From Natrialba chahannaoensis JCM 10990 (lineage in GTDB: Archaea; Halobacteriota; Halobacteria; Halobacteriales; Natrialbaceae): 64,000 nt of DNA. Made by a program: the position numbers and the translations under genes. The notes beneath the pieces are model-generated. The model made no database searches and was not told the DNA's origin. It was given only the letters and a program-made list of their open reading frames with translations. This document shows positions 34,464 through 43,733 of this stretch, one piece after another. The stretch is taken from contig NZ_AOIN01000056.1 in NCBI RefSeq assembly GCF_000337135.1, forward strand, positions 1 to 64,000, read 5' to 3'. Numbering within the stretch: position 1 is the stretch's first letter; every line of letters starts with the position of its first letter.

Positions 34464-35866
34464 GCCGCGACGTACCCGTTCGGTGCGACGGGGGTAATGA
34501 CTCCGAGAGCCGCGATGAAGAGCGGGCGAACGGTCCCACCAATTTCCTCTTGAACGGCAACGCCCGTCCTCGCTGGCTGAACGATATCCTGATCATCGGC
34601 AAGGCCACAGTCGTGGTGTACGGCGTTTTCATCGGACTCGGCCTCGCGGCCGGCCTCGACATGAACGGGATCGTCAGTACCCTCCAGCAGGTGACGTTGC
34701 TGGCGGCGTCGTTCGCGCTGGTCGTCCTGGCGCTCAACCTGCACTGGGGGTACACCGGACTGTTCAATATCGGCGTCGCCGGGTTCATGGCCGTCGGTGC
34801 GTACACGATGGCGCTGGTGACCGCCGCACCCGACGCCACCTTCCCTGGTCTCGGGCTGCCGCTCTGGGTCGGCGTCCTCGCGGGACTCGTCGCGTCCGCA
34901 CTCGTCGGATTCCTGGTTGCGCTGCCGGCATTGCGCCTCCGGGCGGACTACTTCGCGATCGTCACCCTGGCCGCTGCGGAGGTGATCCGACTGGTGTTTA
35001 ACTCGAGTGCGCTCCACGAGTTCTCGGTGCTCGGCGTCGAACTCGGAACCGGCGGCGGGCAGGGAATGTCCTTTCCGAACCTACGAAATACGGTCTCGCG
35101 GGAGTTGCTGTACGTCGGTGGCGATCCGACTGCGGGCCCGACGCTGTTCGGCCGACCGTTCATGGCGGTCGGCGATCGTCTCGAGTTGAGCCCCTCGGTC
35201 GTCGAGGGGTGGGTGTACACCGTCGTTCTCGTGGCGTTGGTTGCGTTCGCGTTCGTCGTCATCACCCGGATCGGAAACTCCCCGTTCGGCAGGATGCTGA
35301 AAGCCATCAGAGAGGACGAACTCGTGGCGCGTTCGCTGGGAAAGAACACCGATCGAGTGAAGATCAAGGTGTTCATGCTCGGCTGCGTGTTCATGGGACT
35401 TGCGGGGATCGTCTGGCAGGGTCGTCGCGGATACATCGACCCGAATCTCTTCCTCCCAATCATCACGTTCTACATCTTCATCGCATTGATCATCGGCGGT
35501 TCGGGCTCGAACACTGGGAGCGTCGTCGGTGCGTTCCTGTTCGCCGGGCTCCTCTTCGAGGGCCCGCCGTTCGTCCAGCGCATCGTGGACGCCACCTTCG
35601 ATCTGCCGCATCCGCCGACGGTGTACGATGGCGCAGTCGCGCTCGGCGACCTCGACCCGATGCCGCTGCTTGGGTACGCGGTGGGTGAACTCCCGAATCT
35701 CCGATTCGTCCTCTTCGGCGCGGTGCTGATCGCACTGATGATCTACCGTCCCGATGGCATCCTCGGTCACCGGAACGAGCCGGCGTCGCCGATCGATCTG
35801 ACGAAAGAACGGGCACCACGGGAGCGCGAACACGCGGTCGCAGACGGAGGTGAGGAAGATGAGTGA
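34460..35866 (+). CDS. livM: Branched-chain amino acid-type ABC transporter permease (LivM family)
   Basis: A 468-residue second permease. After a hydrophilic N-terminal extension of about 35 residues, LNLHWGYTGLFNIGVAGFMA carries the family G-x-x-N-x-G signature. PALRLRADYFAIVTLAAAEV and the coupling loop MLKAIREDELVARSLGKNTD follow. IIGGSGSNTGSVVGAFLFAG precedes a loop and a final helix; the C-terminus is charged ([20 protein letters not shown]). It overlaps livH by 4 bases and livG by 8 bases. Confidence 0.92.
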   Translation: MSRDVPVRCDGGNDSESRDEERANGPTNFLLNGNARPRWLNDILIIGKATVVVYGVFIGLGLAAGLDMNGIVSTLQQVTLLAASFALVVLALNLHWGYTGLFNIGVAGFMAVGAYTMALVTAAPDATFPGLGLPLWVGVLAGLVASALVGFLVALPALRLRADYFAIVTLAAAEVIRLVFNSSALHEFSVLGVELGTGGGQGMSFPNLRNTVSRELLYVGGDPTAGPTLFGRPFMAVGDRLELSPSVVEGWVYTVVLVALVAFAFVVITRIGNSPFGRMLKAIREDELVARSLGKNTDRVKIKVFMLGCVFMGLAGIVWQGRRGYIDPNLFLPIITFYIFIALIIGGSGSNTGSVVGAFLFAGLLFEGPPFVQRIVDATFDLPHPPTVYDGAVALGDLDPMPLLGYAVGELPNLRFVLFGAVLIALMIYRPDGILGHRNEPASPIDLTKERAPREREHAVADGGEEDE

Positions 35867-36689
35867 CGCCACGACCGAAGAGGAAGAACGAGAACGCGGA
35901 CAGGAACGGGAACGGACGGAACAGGCGATGCTTCACGTCTCGAACCTCGAGAAGCGATTCGGTGGCATCGTCGCGGTCGACGGCGTCAGTTTCGAGGTCG
36001 AGCGCGAGACGATAACAGGACTTATCGGTCCGAACGGGGCCGGCAAGTCGACGGCGTTCAATCTGATCACCGGCGTGTACGCGCCGGATGCCGGCAGCGT
36101 CTACTTCCGGGGCGAAAACGTGACCGAGTTACGCCCCCACCAGCTGGTGGATCGCGGGCTGGTTCGGACCTTCCAGATCAGCCGGGAACTCGCGGGAATG
36201 ACGGTACTCGAGAACGTGCTGCTGGCGTTCGACGAGCAGCGCGGTGAATCGCTCTGGCGGCCGGTCGTCCCCGGCGCTCGTCGAGCGGTCGTCCGCCAGG
36301 AGCGCGAACTGATCGATCGCGCGTGGGAGATCCTTGAACTGTTCGAACTCGACCACCTCGCCCACGAGGACGCGGCGAACCTTTCGGGCGGCCAGCGGAA
36401 GCTGCTCGAACTCTGCCGAGCACTCCTGACGGAGCCGACGTTGCTCTTGCTCGACGAGCCGATGGCGGGCGTCAACCCGACGCTCGAGAAGAAGCTCCTC
36501 GCTCGCCTTCACGAACTCCGAGAGCAGGGGTACACCTTCCTCATCGTCGAACACGACATGGACATCATCATGAACAACTGCGAGACGGTGATCGTCATGC
36601 ATCAGGGACAGGTGCTCGCTCGCGGGCCACCCGAAGCGATACAGGAGGACGAACGTGTCATCGACGCCTACCTCGGAGGGGAGCTCTGA
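35859..36689 (+). CDS. livG: ABC transporter ATP-binding protein (LivG family)
   Basis: A 276-residue ATPase. Walker A is [20 protein letters not shown], the Q-loop region is [20 protein letters not shown], the signature is [20 protein letters not shown], Walker B is [13 protein letters not shown] and the switch His is [11 protein letters not shown]. The N-terminal 25 residues are a Glu/Arg-rich extension ([17 protein letters not shown]). ATG 35859 is preceded by GGAGGTGA, so it is preferred over GTG 35850. All catalytic elements are intact, unlike the following gene. Confidence 0.94.
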   Translation: MSDATTEEEERERGQERERTEQAMLHVSNLEKRFGGIVAVDGVSFEVERETITGLIGPNGAGKSTAFNLITGVYAPDAGSVYFRGENVTELRPHQLVDRGLVRTFQISRELAGMTVLENVLLAFDEQRGESLWRPVVPGARRAVVRQERELIDRAWEILELFELDHLAHEDAANLSGGQRKLLELCRALLTEPTLLLLDEPMAGVNPTLEKKLLARLHELREQGYTFLIVEHDMDIIMNNCETVIVMHQGQVLARGPPEAIQEDERVIDAYLGGEL

Positions 36690-36892
36690 TGCTCACCGCC
36701 GACGACTTAGACGCCGGTTACGGCGACCTACAGGTCCTTTCTGAGGTGGTGTTGACCGTCGAAGAGAAGGAGTACGTGGTGGGTCAGGGAGAGAATCGGT
36801 ACGAGGGAAGCGGCGACGCGCTGCTCGCCAACGAACAGGTGCGACAGGACTTTATAGGTGGATGGGTGCGACGAGCTATCCGAAGCAAGTGA
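36689..36892 (+). pseudogene. livF: livF remnant with in-frame internal deletion
   Basis: A 67-codon frame in the position of LivF, the second ATPase. Residues 1-31 match the LivF N-terminus ([18 protein letters not shown], then a strand ending EYV), and the rest matches the LivF C-terminus (VGQGENRYEGSGDALLANEQ, then VRQDFIGG). Everything between, about 170 residues with Walker A, signature, Walker B and H-loop, is missing. The join is in frame at about 36770-36784 (codons for EYVVG). The product cannot bind ATP. The start still overlaps the livG stop (TGATG), so the deletion seems recent. Confidence 0.85.
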
Positions 36893-36939
36893 GGTTCCGA
36901 AAATCGGGTGATCGAAGCTGCCTGTCGAGCTCGAACGAC

Positions 36940-38169
36940 TTACTCCTCGAAGTCGATCTGGTCGACCACCTCGAGTTCGAAGTCGCCGAACTCGAAGATG
37001 TCGTAGGTGACCGCCTGCATGTCGCCGTTGTCGTCGAACTCGACGGTACTCGAGGCACCCTGGTAGGTGATCTCCTCGCCGGCGGCGACGCGTTCGACGG
37101 CTTCGGGAAAGTTCGCCGGGCCGACGGTCTCGCCGTTCGGGTTCGCGACGGCCCGCATCTCGTCACGGACGGCGACGCCGTCGTTGGTACCGGCACGGAC
37201 GTTCGCAAGAATCATAACGGCGCTGGCGTCGTACGCGTGGGCGTTGAAGACACCCGGACTTCGCCCGAACTCGGCGTCGTAGCTCTCGGTGAACGCGTCG
37301 ACCTCCGGGCCGTCAGCTGCCGGAGCAGTCCCCAGCACGTTGTCCATCGGGTTGTCGACGCTTTCGGGGAGGTCGTCCTCGATCAACCCGTCGGTCACGA
37401 TAACGGGCAGATCGGGATCGAAGCCCGCGTAGAAGTCACGGAAGATCTGAATGCCGCTGACGGGGAACGCGATCACCAGCAGGAAGTCAGGATCGTCGGC
37501 GAGCACGCTCTCGAGGATGGAGGTGTACGACGGCTGCTCCGGTTCGAACGCTTCCGTGCCCGTGATCTCCCCGCCGAGTTCTTCGAACCTGTTTTCGAAG
37601 ACGGTCGAGAGTGCAACGCCGTAGGCATCGTTCAGGTGCAGCGACGCGCCCTGTCCCCAGTCCCGTTCCTCGAACGCGAGTTCCGCGATGACATCGCCCT
37701 GTAACGCGTCGCTCGGTGCCGTCCGGAAGACGAAGTCGTCGTCCGCGAGGTCCGTGATGTCCGGACTCGTGCTCGCAGGCGAACACATGACGACCTGGTT
37801 CGGAATCGCGACCTCCTGTGCGACCGGGATCGTCACGTCGGACGCCGCTGCGCCGGTAAACATCGGGTAGCCGGCGTCGACGAGCGACTGTGCGGCGCTG
37901 ATCCCCGCTTCGGAGAGCGTCTGACTGTCTTCGCGCTGCACGTCGACCGTGAACTCGCTTCCGGCGTCCGCGAGTTCTCGACCCGGGAGTTCTGCCCCGT
38001 CTGCGATCGGGGTACCCAGCTCGCCGAGATCTCCTGATTCCGGCTGCAGGATCCCCAACATCACCTCGCGCTCTTGCATACCCCGATGTGCGCCAAGCTG
38101 CCCCGTAAGCGACAGCGCACCCACACCACCGATACCCGTTAGTACACCGCGTCGGTTGATTCGAGCCAT
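36940..38169 (-). CDS. Tat-exported branched-chain amino acid-type substrate-binding protein (LivK/Peripla_BP_6)
   Basis: A 409-residue periplasmic-binding-fold protein that probably delivers a ligand to the Liv permeases encoded next to it. The N-terminus RINRRGVLTGIGGVGALSLT is a Tat signal; I see no lipobox cysteine. The mature protein begins with EVMLGILQPESGDLGELGTP and has typical Peripla_BP_6 segments (SLVDAGYPMFTGAAASDVTI, VVMCSPASTSPDITDLADDD, FVFRTAPSDALQGDVIAELA). The ligand is not certain: Liv-family proteins also bind amides, urea and other small molecules. It is convergent with the liv operon. Start ATG 38169; the longer frame to 38307 would bury the signal. Confidence 0.9.
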   Translation of the reverse strand: MARINRRGVLTGIGGVGALSLTGQLGAHRGMQEREVMLGILQPESGDLGELGTPIADGAELPGRELADAGSEFTVDVQREDSQTLSEAGISAAQSLVDAGYPMFTGAAASDVTIPVAQEVAIPNQVVMCSPASTSPDITDLADDDFVFRTAPSDALQGDVIAELAFEERDWGQGASLHLNDAYGVALSTVFENRFEELGGEITGTEAFEPEQPSYTSILESVLADDPDFLLVIAFPVSGIQIFRDFYAGFDPDLPVIVTDGLIEDDLPESVDNPMDNVLGTAPAADGPEVDAFTESYDAEFGRSPGVFNAHAYDASAVMILANVRAGTNDGVAVRDEMRAVANPNGETVGPANFPEAVERVAAGEEITYQGASSTVEFDDNGDMQAVTYDIFEFGDFELEVVDQIDFEE

Positions 38170-38635
38170 GGAAGTCGTGACACGGCGAGTGTAAAAGCTA
38201 TCACACTTCGTTCTAGAAGTGAGGCGGGGATTGTTGACGGCCCGACAAAAGTAAGTAATCATTGACAGGCTTACCGGCGTGACGCAACGTCCGAATCGGA
38301 TGCCCATCGAGAAGAAGGCCGCGACGAACGGTGTAAGGCGAATACGATGGCTGACAGCCCGCGGTTAGCGAACGCTATCGGTGAAACCAATGACACGTTT
38401 CGTGGCGGAGAATCCAACCACCATTGCTTGCGAATCCCGATATTTCGTCCCTTGAGTGGATCAGAACGGGTTCGGTGGCACGACGGCGATAGAGCGGACG
38501 AGTTGAGAGCGAGCGCGCAGACGGTTGCAAGGTGCGCCACGTTTCGTGGCGGGTCCTCGGGTGATCATCGACTGCGCGCACGGGGACCGAAAGTCGAGAG
38601 TCTTATCCGACGGGAGCCCCGAATACGGAGGGGTT
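38170..38635. other. Divergent intergenic region between livK-like and IMPDH-family genes
   Basis: About 470 bp, no gene called. It holds two 15-bp direct repeats (listed separately) and a TATA-like TCTTATCC at 38601-38608, 32 bases before ATG 38636. A minus-strand 89-codon frame at 38271-38540 is Ser/Arg-rich and unconvincing. Confidence 0.5.
38394..38552 (+). repeat. Two 15-bp direct repeats with internal dyad
   Basis: CACGTTTCGTGGCGG occurs at 38394-38408 and 38538-38552, 144 bp apart. Each contains the dyad CACG-TTT-CGTG, extended to CCACG/CGTGG in the second copy. They lie in the shared upstream region of two divergent genes and could be operators. Confidence 0.5.
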
Positions 38636-39742
38636 ATGAAAGACTTACGTACGGGGTTGAGTTACGGGGACGTGCTCCTTGTCCCGAATCGCTCACCGGT
38701 CGACAGTCGCAGCGATGTCGATCTGTCGACGCAACTGACGCCATCGATCGAACTCGAGACGCCGCTGGTCTCCGCGGCGATGGACACTGTCACGGAGTCC
38801 GAGTTAGCGATCGAACTCTCAAGAGCCGGCAGCATCGGCGTGCTGCACCGCTTTCTCACGCCGGAACAGCAAGCCAGCCAGGTCGAAGACGTCGCCGCGG
38901 CCGGCGAGCAGGTCGCCGCAGCGGTGGGGATCAACGAGGACTACGTCGACCGCAGCGCGGAGCTGGTCGAGGCGGGCGTCGACGCGCTCGTCGTCGACGT
39001 CGCCCACGGGCACTTAGAGCGGACGATCGAGGCCGTCGAGACGCTGAGCGTGGAGTTTCCCGAGACCGATCTCGTCGCGGGCAACGTCGCGACACCCGAG
39101 GGGGTCACGGATCTCGCGGCGGCCGGCGCGGACTGTGTCAAGGTCGGGATCGGTCCCGGTTCACACTGCACGACGCGGAAGGTGGCCGGCGCGGGCGTGC
39201 CGCAGTTGACCGCCGTGGACGACTGTGCGGACGCTGCCGAGGATCTCGAGGTTACCATCTGTGCCGACGGCGGCATCCGCACGTCGGGTGACGCGGTGAA
39301 GGCGCTGATGGCGGGCGCGGACACCGTCATGTTGGGGAGCCTCTTCGCCGGTACCGAGGAAGCCCCCGGTGCAGTGGTCGAGGTCGAAGGAACCAAGTAC
39401 AAGCGCTCGCGCGGGATGGCGACGACGACCGCTGCCGAGAAGCGCGACGACAAGGAGAAGAACGTCCGTGCCGACGAGGGTGTCGAGGCGCTGACGCCGT
39501 ACAAGGGGCCGGTCGCCGACGTCGTCGAAGAGTTCTGTGCCGGCATCCAGTCGGGCCTTTCCTACTGTGGCGGGCACACGATCCCGGCCGCTCGAGGGAA
39601 GGCCGAGTTTATCCGCGTCGCGCCCAGCGCGAAGGAACGCGAGGGGTACCACGCGGATCAGGACTGGGAAGGTGTCAGCGTAGATAGCGAAGCGGTGTCG
39701 GCCGACGCGTCCGATGGTGCTGCCCTCGAGAGCGACGACTGA
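38636..39742 (+). CDS. IMP dehydrogenase/GMP reductase family protein without CBS domains
   Basis: A 368-residue TIM-barrel nucleotide oxidoreductase. The N-terminus [20 protein letters not shown] and barrel core [20 protein letters not shown] are typical. The active-site loop [20 protein letters not shown] holds the catalytic Cys (residue 178). The phosphate-binding strand is [20 protein letters not shown], and [20 protein letters not shown] is the flap region. There is no CBS pair between strand and barrel, so it is shorter than the usual IMPDH (about 490). It may be an IMPDH or a GMP reductase; the flap does not let me decide. The acidic C-terminal tail is dispensable-looking. Confidence 0.82.
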   Translation: MKDLRTGLSYGDVLLVPNRSPVDSRSDVDLSTQLTPSIELETPLVSAAMDTVTESELAIELSRAGSIGVLHRFLTPEQQASQVEDVAAAGEQVAAAVGINEDYVDRSAELVEAGVDALVVDVAHGHLERTIEAVETLSVEFPETDLVAGNVATPEGVTDLAAAGADCVKVGIGPGSHCTTRKVAGAGVPQLTAVDDCADAAEDLEVTICADGGIRTSGDAVKALMAGADTVMLGSLFAGTEEAPGAVVEVEGTKYKRSRGMATTTAAEKRDDKEKNVRADEGVEALTPYKGPVADVVEEFCAGIQSGLSYCGGHTIPAARGKAEFIRVAPSAKEREGYHADQDWEGVSVDSEAVSADASDGAALESDD

Positions 39743-39749
39743 CGTCGCA

Positions 39750-40235
39750 CGGCGGCGAGAACTGTCCGCCAGCAGCACGGGACCGAACGAGTGTTCGGTG
39801 ATCTCGATTCCCGACGAACTGGAGACGGCGGTAATTGCGGGGTGGTGATTGAGTTCCTCATGAATCTGTCGAAGGGCTTCGTGAGCCGATTGACGTGAAT
39901 CGTGGCCGCCGTCGAAAGCGTACCTCTCCTAGCCGTGAACGCGGCGGTCTAGCTCGACGTACTCGCTGTACTTGTCAATCGTATCATCAATGACGGAGAA
40001 ATAAGAGAGAGGTGATGGCCAGTACCAATCGCTGGCGTCCGTGATGAGTTACCTTTGTCACCTCCGATGTCTCAGTTTCCGACGGATTTGTTGGACGGTC
40101 CCTTTCGACACCCACTGATACGAACAGCCGTACAACGACTGCCAACACGTTCGACCAGATACTGAAGTTCGTCGAAAAAGTCCAAATATCCATCTAGTGC
40201 CGTTTGATGGTGAACACGGGCCTGATAGAATTATA
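39750..40235 (-). pseudogene. Decayed coding stretch, several frames broken
   Basis: The 516-bp gap after the IMPDH-family gene holds coding-like fragments in different minus-strand frames. In order they are YQARVHHQTALDGYLDFFDE then LQYLVERVG (about 40235-40130), SYQWVSKGTVQQIRRKLRHR (about 40125-40060), DASDWYWPSPLSYFSVIDDT then IDKYSEYVELDRRVHG (about 40045-39935), and RYAFDGGHDSRQSAHEALRQ then IHEELNHHPAITAV (about 39920-39830). Stops and shifts separate them. The fragments look like one dead gene of about 150 codons; I do not recognise the family. Confidence 0.35.
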
Positions 40236-40258
40236 CCACTGTGTCAACTAGACATGGT

Positions 40259-40798
40259 ATGGAACAGCCATACAAACGCTTCGTCGTGATGGCTGGCAGC
40301 GCCGCGGTCGCTGCTGCCGTATTGACCATCATCATCACCCCACCGTCTGCAGTCGCAGCGATGTTCTCGTTCGTGTCGATCATGCTGGCGGTGCTCGCGC
40401 TCTCGTACGTCGTCGGATCGTTCAGAGCTCCGAGTGGTGCGGTCGCAACGACTGGTGGGAGTAGAAGTGGCGGTCCTGGCTCCAGAACGACTGCTGGCAC
40501 TGGCGGCGTAGATGGCGGTCCGGCGGATCAGGGGCTGAGCGAGCGCCAGCAAGCAGACACTGCTGCCGCACGCGTAGATGCCGACGAGTTCAGGTGGCTC
40601 GTCCGCGAGGGAATCGGCGTGGCGATCGCCTCGATGTTCGGGTTACTCCTGCTCGTTCTGTTCCTCCTCGAGGAGACGGCAGTCGTGCAGGGGTCCGAAA
40701 CGGCCGTCGGCGAGTGGACAGCCTGGCTCGTGCTGGCGGTGCTCGCGCTCGTGTTGCTTCTGGTCGGGCTATGGAGCTGGCGCGGTCGCGAGCAATAG
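40259..40798 (+). CDS. Small polytopic membrane protein
   Basis: A 179-residue membrane protein of unknown function. Two N-terminal hydrophobic helices (FVVMAGSAAVAAAVLTIIIT, SFVSIMLAVLALSYVVGSF) are followed by a 55-residue Gly/Ser/Thr-rich loop (GGSRSGGPGSRTTAGTGG), an amphipathic segment (DEFRWLVREGIG) and two more helices (VAIASMFGLLLLVLFLLEE, AWLVLAVLALVLLLVGLWSW), ending RGREQ. GTG 40241 would add six residues; ATG 40259 is preferred. Confidence 0.65.
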   Translation: MEQPYKRFVVMAGSAAVAAAVLTIIITPPSAVAAMFSFVSIMLAVLALSYVVGSFRAPSGAVATTGGSRSGGPGSRTTAGTGGVDGGPADQGLSERQQADTAAARVDADEFRWLVREGIGVAIASMFGLLLLVLFLLEETAVVQGSETAVGEWTAWLVLAVLALVLLLVGLWSWRGREQ

Positions 40799-41174
40799 TT
40801 CACCACCCGTTTCCTCCTGTCACTGCCTCCGACCGTGTGGTTGGTCACAGGGGTAGCGATGCATAAACGAGCGTGAAATAGCGAAAGCGAATCAGTCGAT
40901 CAGCAAACTGCTGCTCGGGACCATCGCGTTGCGTGGGCTCGTTGGGCTTGTCTCTGTACCTCCCGGCGTCGATCGGATGGCAGTCGGCACAGTTTTTCGG
41001 CGTCTGTGCGTGAGCGATCCGCTGACGGTTTAACAAACCGATAATGAAGAGTCTCGTCTGCTTTTCGCCGACCAAGACACGTGCACGGACAGCTCGGACA
41101 GCGACTGCAGTCGGCCAGCGCGGCCGGCTGCTGTCGTCGCCGAACCACCACCTCAGAAACCTACGAATAATACG
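40799..41174. other. Intergenic region upstream of the AlkP-family gene
   Basis: About 376 bp. Apart from an A+T-rich patch around 41028-41050 (GACGGTTTAACAAACCGATA) and AATAATACG directly before ATG 41175, nothing is seen. Minus-strand frames across it belong to a long antisense shadow. Confidence 0.4.
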
Positions 41175-42977
41175 ATGAGTCGGACGTCCCGCAGCGACGA
41201 GACAGTATCGAACACAAACGAACCTCCCACGAGAGCCGATGGCGGGCCGGGTTCGAAGTCGGTATCGGCGAGTTCGCTCGACACCCTCGTCATTGGAATC
41301 GATGCGGGCTGTCTGCCGGTCTTCGAACGGCTCTTCGAGGAAGATCGCATCCCGACGATCGAACGTCTCTGTACCGACGGGCTCACCGCACCACTCGAGT
41401 CCCAGATTCCACCGTGGACGCCGAGCGCCTGGCCATCGGTCTACACTGGCCAGAACCCCGGCAAACACGGCGCGATCGGCTTCGTCGGCTACGACGGCTA
41501 CGACTGGCACGTTACCAGCAACGACGACGTCGAAGCCCATCCGCTGTGGACCCTGCTCGACCAGCAGGGGCACTCGAGTATCGTGGTTAACGCGCCGGTC
41601 ACGCACCCGCCGGACGAGTTCGACGGGGCGGTGATCCCTGGCTTCCTCGGGCCGGAGGATCCGCCGTGTCACCCTGTGGAACTGCTCGACGACGTGCGCG
41701 ACGAAATCGGCGAGTACCGGGTGTACCCAAACTACACCCGTGATGACGACTCGGTGCCCGACTCTGAGAAGATCGCCGAGTACCAGCGGCTGGTTCGGAT
41801 GCGCGGAGACGCGTTCCGCTATCTCGCGGAGAAGTACGACCCTGACTTTGGCTTTCTGCAGTTCCAGAAGACGGACACGGTATTCCACGAGTTTGCGGGC
41901 GCTGAGGACAAGGTCAACGCGGTCTACGAGGCGACCGACGAGACGATTGCGGAGGTACTCGACGAATGTGACCCAGACCGCGTGTTCCTCGTGAGCGACC
42001 ACGGCATGGGACCCTACGAGGGCTACGAGTTCCGGCTCAACGAGTTCCTACGCGACGAGGGGTTCCTGGAAACGACTACGGGCGGGAAGGGGATGCCCTC
42101 CTGGACACCGATGCGGCGACGACTCCGCGAGGGCGAGGAGTACGACACCTGGGAGCCAGGCACAGTCGCCCGCGTGGCCTCTGTCGCCGCACAGTTCGGC
42201 ATTACCGCCAGCCGGGTTCGGACGGTACTCGAGCGCGTCGGCCTCGCGGAACTGGCGATCAAGTACGCGCCGAGTGGCGTCTCCCGGACGGCCAACGAGC
42301 AGGTGGACTTCGGCGAGTCGAAGGCTTACGTTCGCGCCCGGACGGAACTCGGTGTCCGAATCAATCTCGAGGGTCGCGAGCCGATGGGTGTTGTTCCGCC
42401 CGATGAGTACGACGACCTCCGCGAGGAGCTCATGGAGACGCTGCGTGGCGTCGAGACGCCGGATGGCGAGCCGTTCTTCGAGACGGTCGTGCCCCGCGAG
42501 GAGTACTTCCACGGTGAGAACGTCGAGGAGACGGTCGACATCGTGACGATTCCGGCCGACTTCGAACACGCTCTCTCGGAGCAGTTCCGCGAGGATGCAG
42601 ACGACTACTTTGGGCCGGTCGAGCCCTGGAACCACAAGCTCGACGGGATCTTCGTCGCCGCGGGAGAGGGGATCGACGAGACGGCTGCGGTCGATCGGGC
42701 GCACCTCTTCGACGTTGCGCCGACCGTGCTGGCTGCGATGGGGGTACCCTACAGCGAACGGATGGACGGCGAGGTTGTCCCTGTTGTCGAGCCGACCGAG
42801 GCGATCGAGTATCCTGCCTACGGTGGCGTCGGAACCATGGACCGAGAGCGAGACGGGTCGGATGAGGCAGGAGATCGGGGACGGGTTGACGAAGGAGAAC
42901 ACGAACGCGAACGCAAGCGGTCCGAAGCTGACGACGACGTCACGGAGCGACTCGCGGACCTGGGCTACATGAACTGA
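41175..42977 (+). CDS. Alkaline phosphatase superfamily protein (nucleotide pyrophosphatase/phosphodiesterase type)
   Basis: A 600-residue hydrolase of the AlkP superfamily. The metal Asp is in LVIGIDAGCLPVFERLF (about residue 38), and the nucleophile Thr and neighbours are in IPPWTPSAWPSVYTGQNPGK followed by HGAIGF, the usual type I phosphodiesterase signature. The second metal site is VFLVSDHGMGPYEGYEFRLN. The C-terminal part has the late metal ligand region HLFDVAPTVLAAMGVPYSER. No signal peptide or membrane segment is visible, so it is probably cytoplasmic. The substrate (nucleotide or lipid-linked phosphodiester) is unknown. The C-terminal 50 residues are charged. Its position before the glycan region may or may not be meaningful. 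Confidence 0.87.
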   Translation: MSRTSRSDETVSNTNEPPTRADGGPGSKSVSASSLDTLVIGIDAGCLPVFERLFEEDRIPTIERLCTDGLTAPLESQIPPWTPSAWPSVYTGQNPGKHGAIGFVGYDGYDWHVTSNDDVEAHPLWTLLDQQGHSSIVVNAPVTHPPDEFDGAVIPGFLGPEDPPCHPVELLDDVRDEIGEYRVYPNYTRDDDSVPDSEKIAEYQRLVRMRGDAFRYLAEKYDPDFGFLQFQKTDTVFHEFAGAEDKVNAVYEATDETIAEVLDECDPDRVFLVSDHGMGPYEGYEFRLNEFLRDEGFLETTTGGKGMPSWTPMRRRLREGEEYDTWEPGTVARVASVAAQFGITASRVRTVLERVGLAELAIKYAPSGVSRTANEQVDFGESKAYVRARTELGVRINLEGREPMGVVPPDEYDDLREELMETLRGVETPDGEPFFETVVPREEYFHGENVEETVDIVTIPADFEHALSEQFREDADDYFGPVEPWNHKLDGIFVAAGEGIDETAAVDRAHLFDVAPTVLAAMGVPYSERMDGEVVPVVEPTEAIEYPAYGGVGTMDRERDGSDEAGDRGRVDEGEHERERKRSEADDDVTERLADLGYMN

Positions 42978-43070
42978 CAACCCAGATCGACAGTCACAGC
43001 CGCTGAAACGGCTTACGTACACGATAAGTATGGGGTCGGGAAATCGAAATGAGGTCGAACTGAGAGCGCC

Positions 43071-43733
43071 ATGGGGTTCATCGCAGAGATACACGTTGCC
43101 CACGACGAACTCGTGCTCGCGCCGACGATCGGTCATCATCCGGAGGTGACGATCAGGTACGAGTACGAGGTCGAAACTGCGGAGACGATGACGTACTTCG
43201 TCTCGGTCTTTACTGACGAGTACGAGCACCTCAAGGCGACGATGGAGGCGGACCCCACGATTTCGGATCCTGCCTGTATCGCGACGTTCGAGACCCGCGC
43301 GATCTACCGCGTTCGCGTCGAGACGGACCGCCACCTTGTCCCCGAGCGCTGTGCAGAACAAGGACTGTTCGTCTTTACAATTACGAGCGGCGACGGCGGC
43401 TGGGATGCCCGTGTTCACTTCCCGAATCGGGAGACGCTAGCCGCGTTCCGTGAGTACTGCCGCGAACGGGGGATGACGTTCCGAGTGAATCAGCTCTACG
43501 AATCCTCAGCATCAGACGACGGCACCTACTTTTTGACCGAACAACAACACGAAATCCTCTCGATGGCGTACTACGCGGGCTACTACGACATCCCGCGTGG
43601 TGTCACACAGGACGACCTCGCCGAACAGCTCGACATCACCGATTCGGCAGTCTCACAGCGCCTGCGCCGTGCAGTTGCCGAGCTAATCGGAGCGACACTC
43701 GATGACGAGCGAACGCCTGACGAGTATCGGTGA
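43071..43733 (+). CDS. HTH-10 (bacterio-opsin activator type) transcriptional regulator
   Basis: A 220-residue haloarchaeal regulator. Residues 1-150 are a beta-rich sensory domain (MGFIAEIHVAHDELVLAPTI at the start, FETRAIYRVRVETDRHLVPE in the middle). The C-terminal domain (about residues 158-212) is the HTH-10 DNA-binding fold: LTEQQHEILSMAYYAGYYDI, then PRGVTQDDLAEQLDITDSAV, then SQRLRRAVAELI. Such proteins bind promoter DNA near their targets. Neighbouring genes are the AlkP-like gene upstream and the beta-helix gene downstream; the target is unknown. Confidence 0.9.
   Translation: MGFIAEIHVAHDELVLAPTIGHHPEVTIRYEYEVETAETMTYFVSVFTDEYEHLKATMEADPTISDPACIATFETRAIYRVRVETDRHLVPERCAEQGLFVFTITSGDGGWDARVHFPNRETLAAFREYCRERGMTFRVNQLYESSASDDGTYFLTEQQHEILSMAYYAGYYDIPRGVTQDDLAEQLDITDSAVSQRLRRAVAELIGATLDDERTPDEYR

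Noticed and set aside
36689-36892. A short intact gene rather than a broken livF
   Set aside because: Both ends match LivF, the start is coupled to livG and the missing part is precisely the nucleotide-binding core.
40845-42002. A 385-codon minus-strand frame opposite the AlkP-family gene
   Set aside because: The plus-strand gene has clear AlkP motifs; the minus frame is Arg/Val-rich with no motif. The same holds for 42048-43418, 13165-14478, 9313-10683 and 54807-55886.
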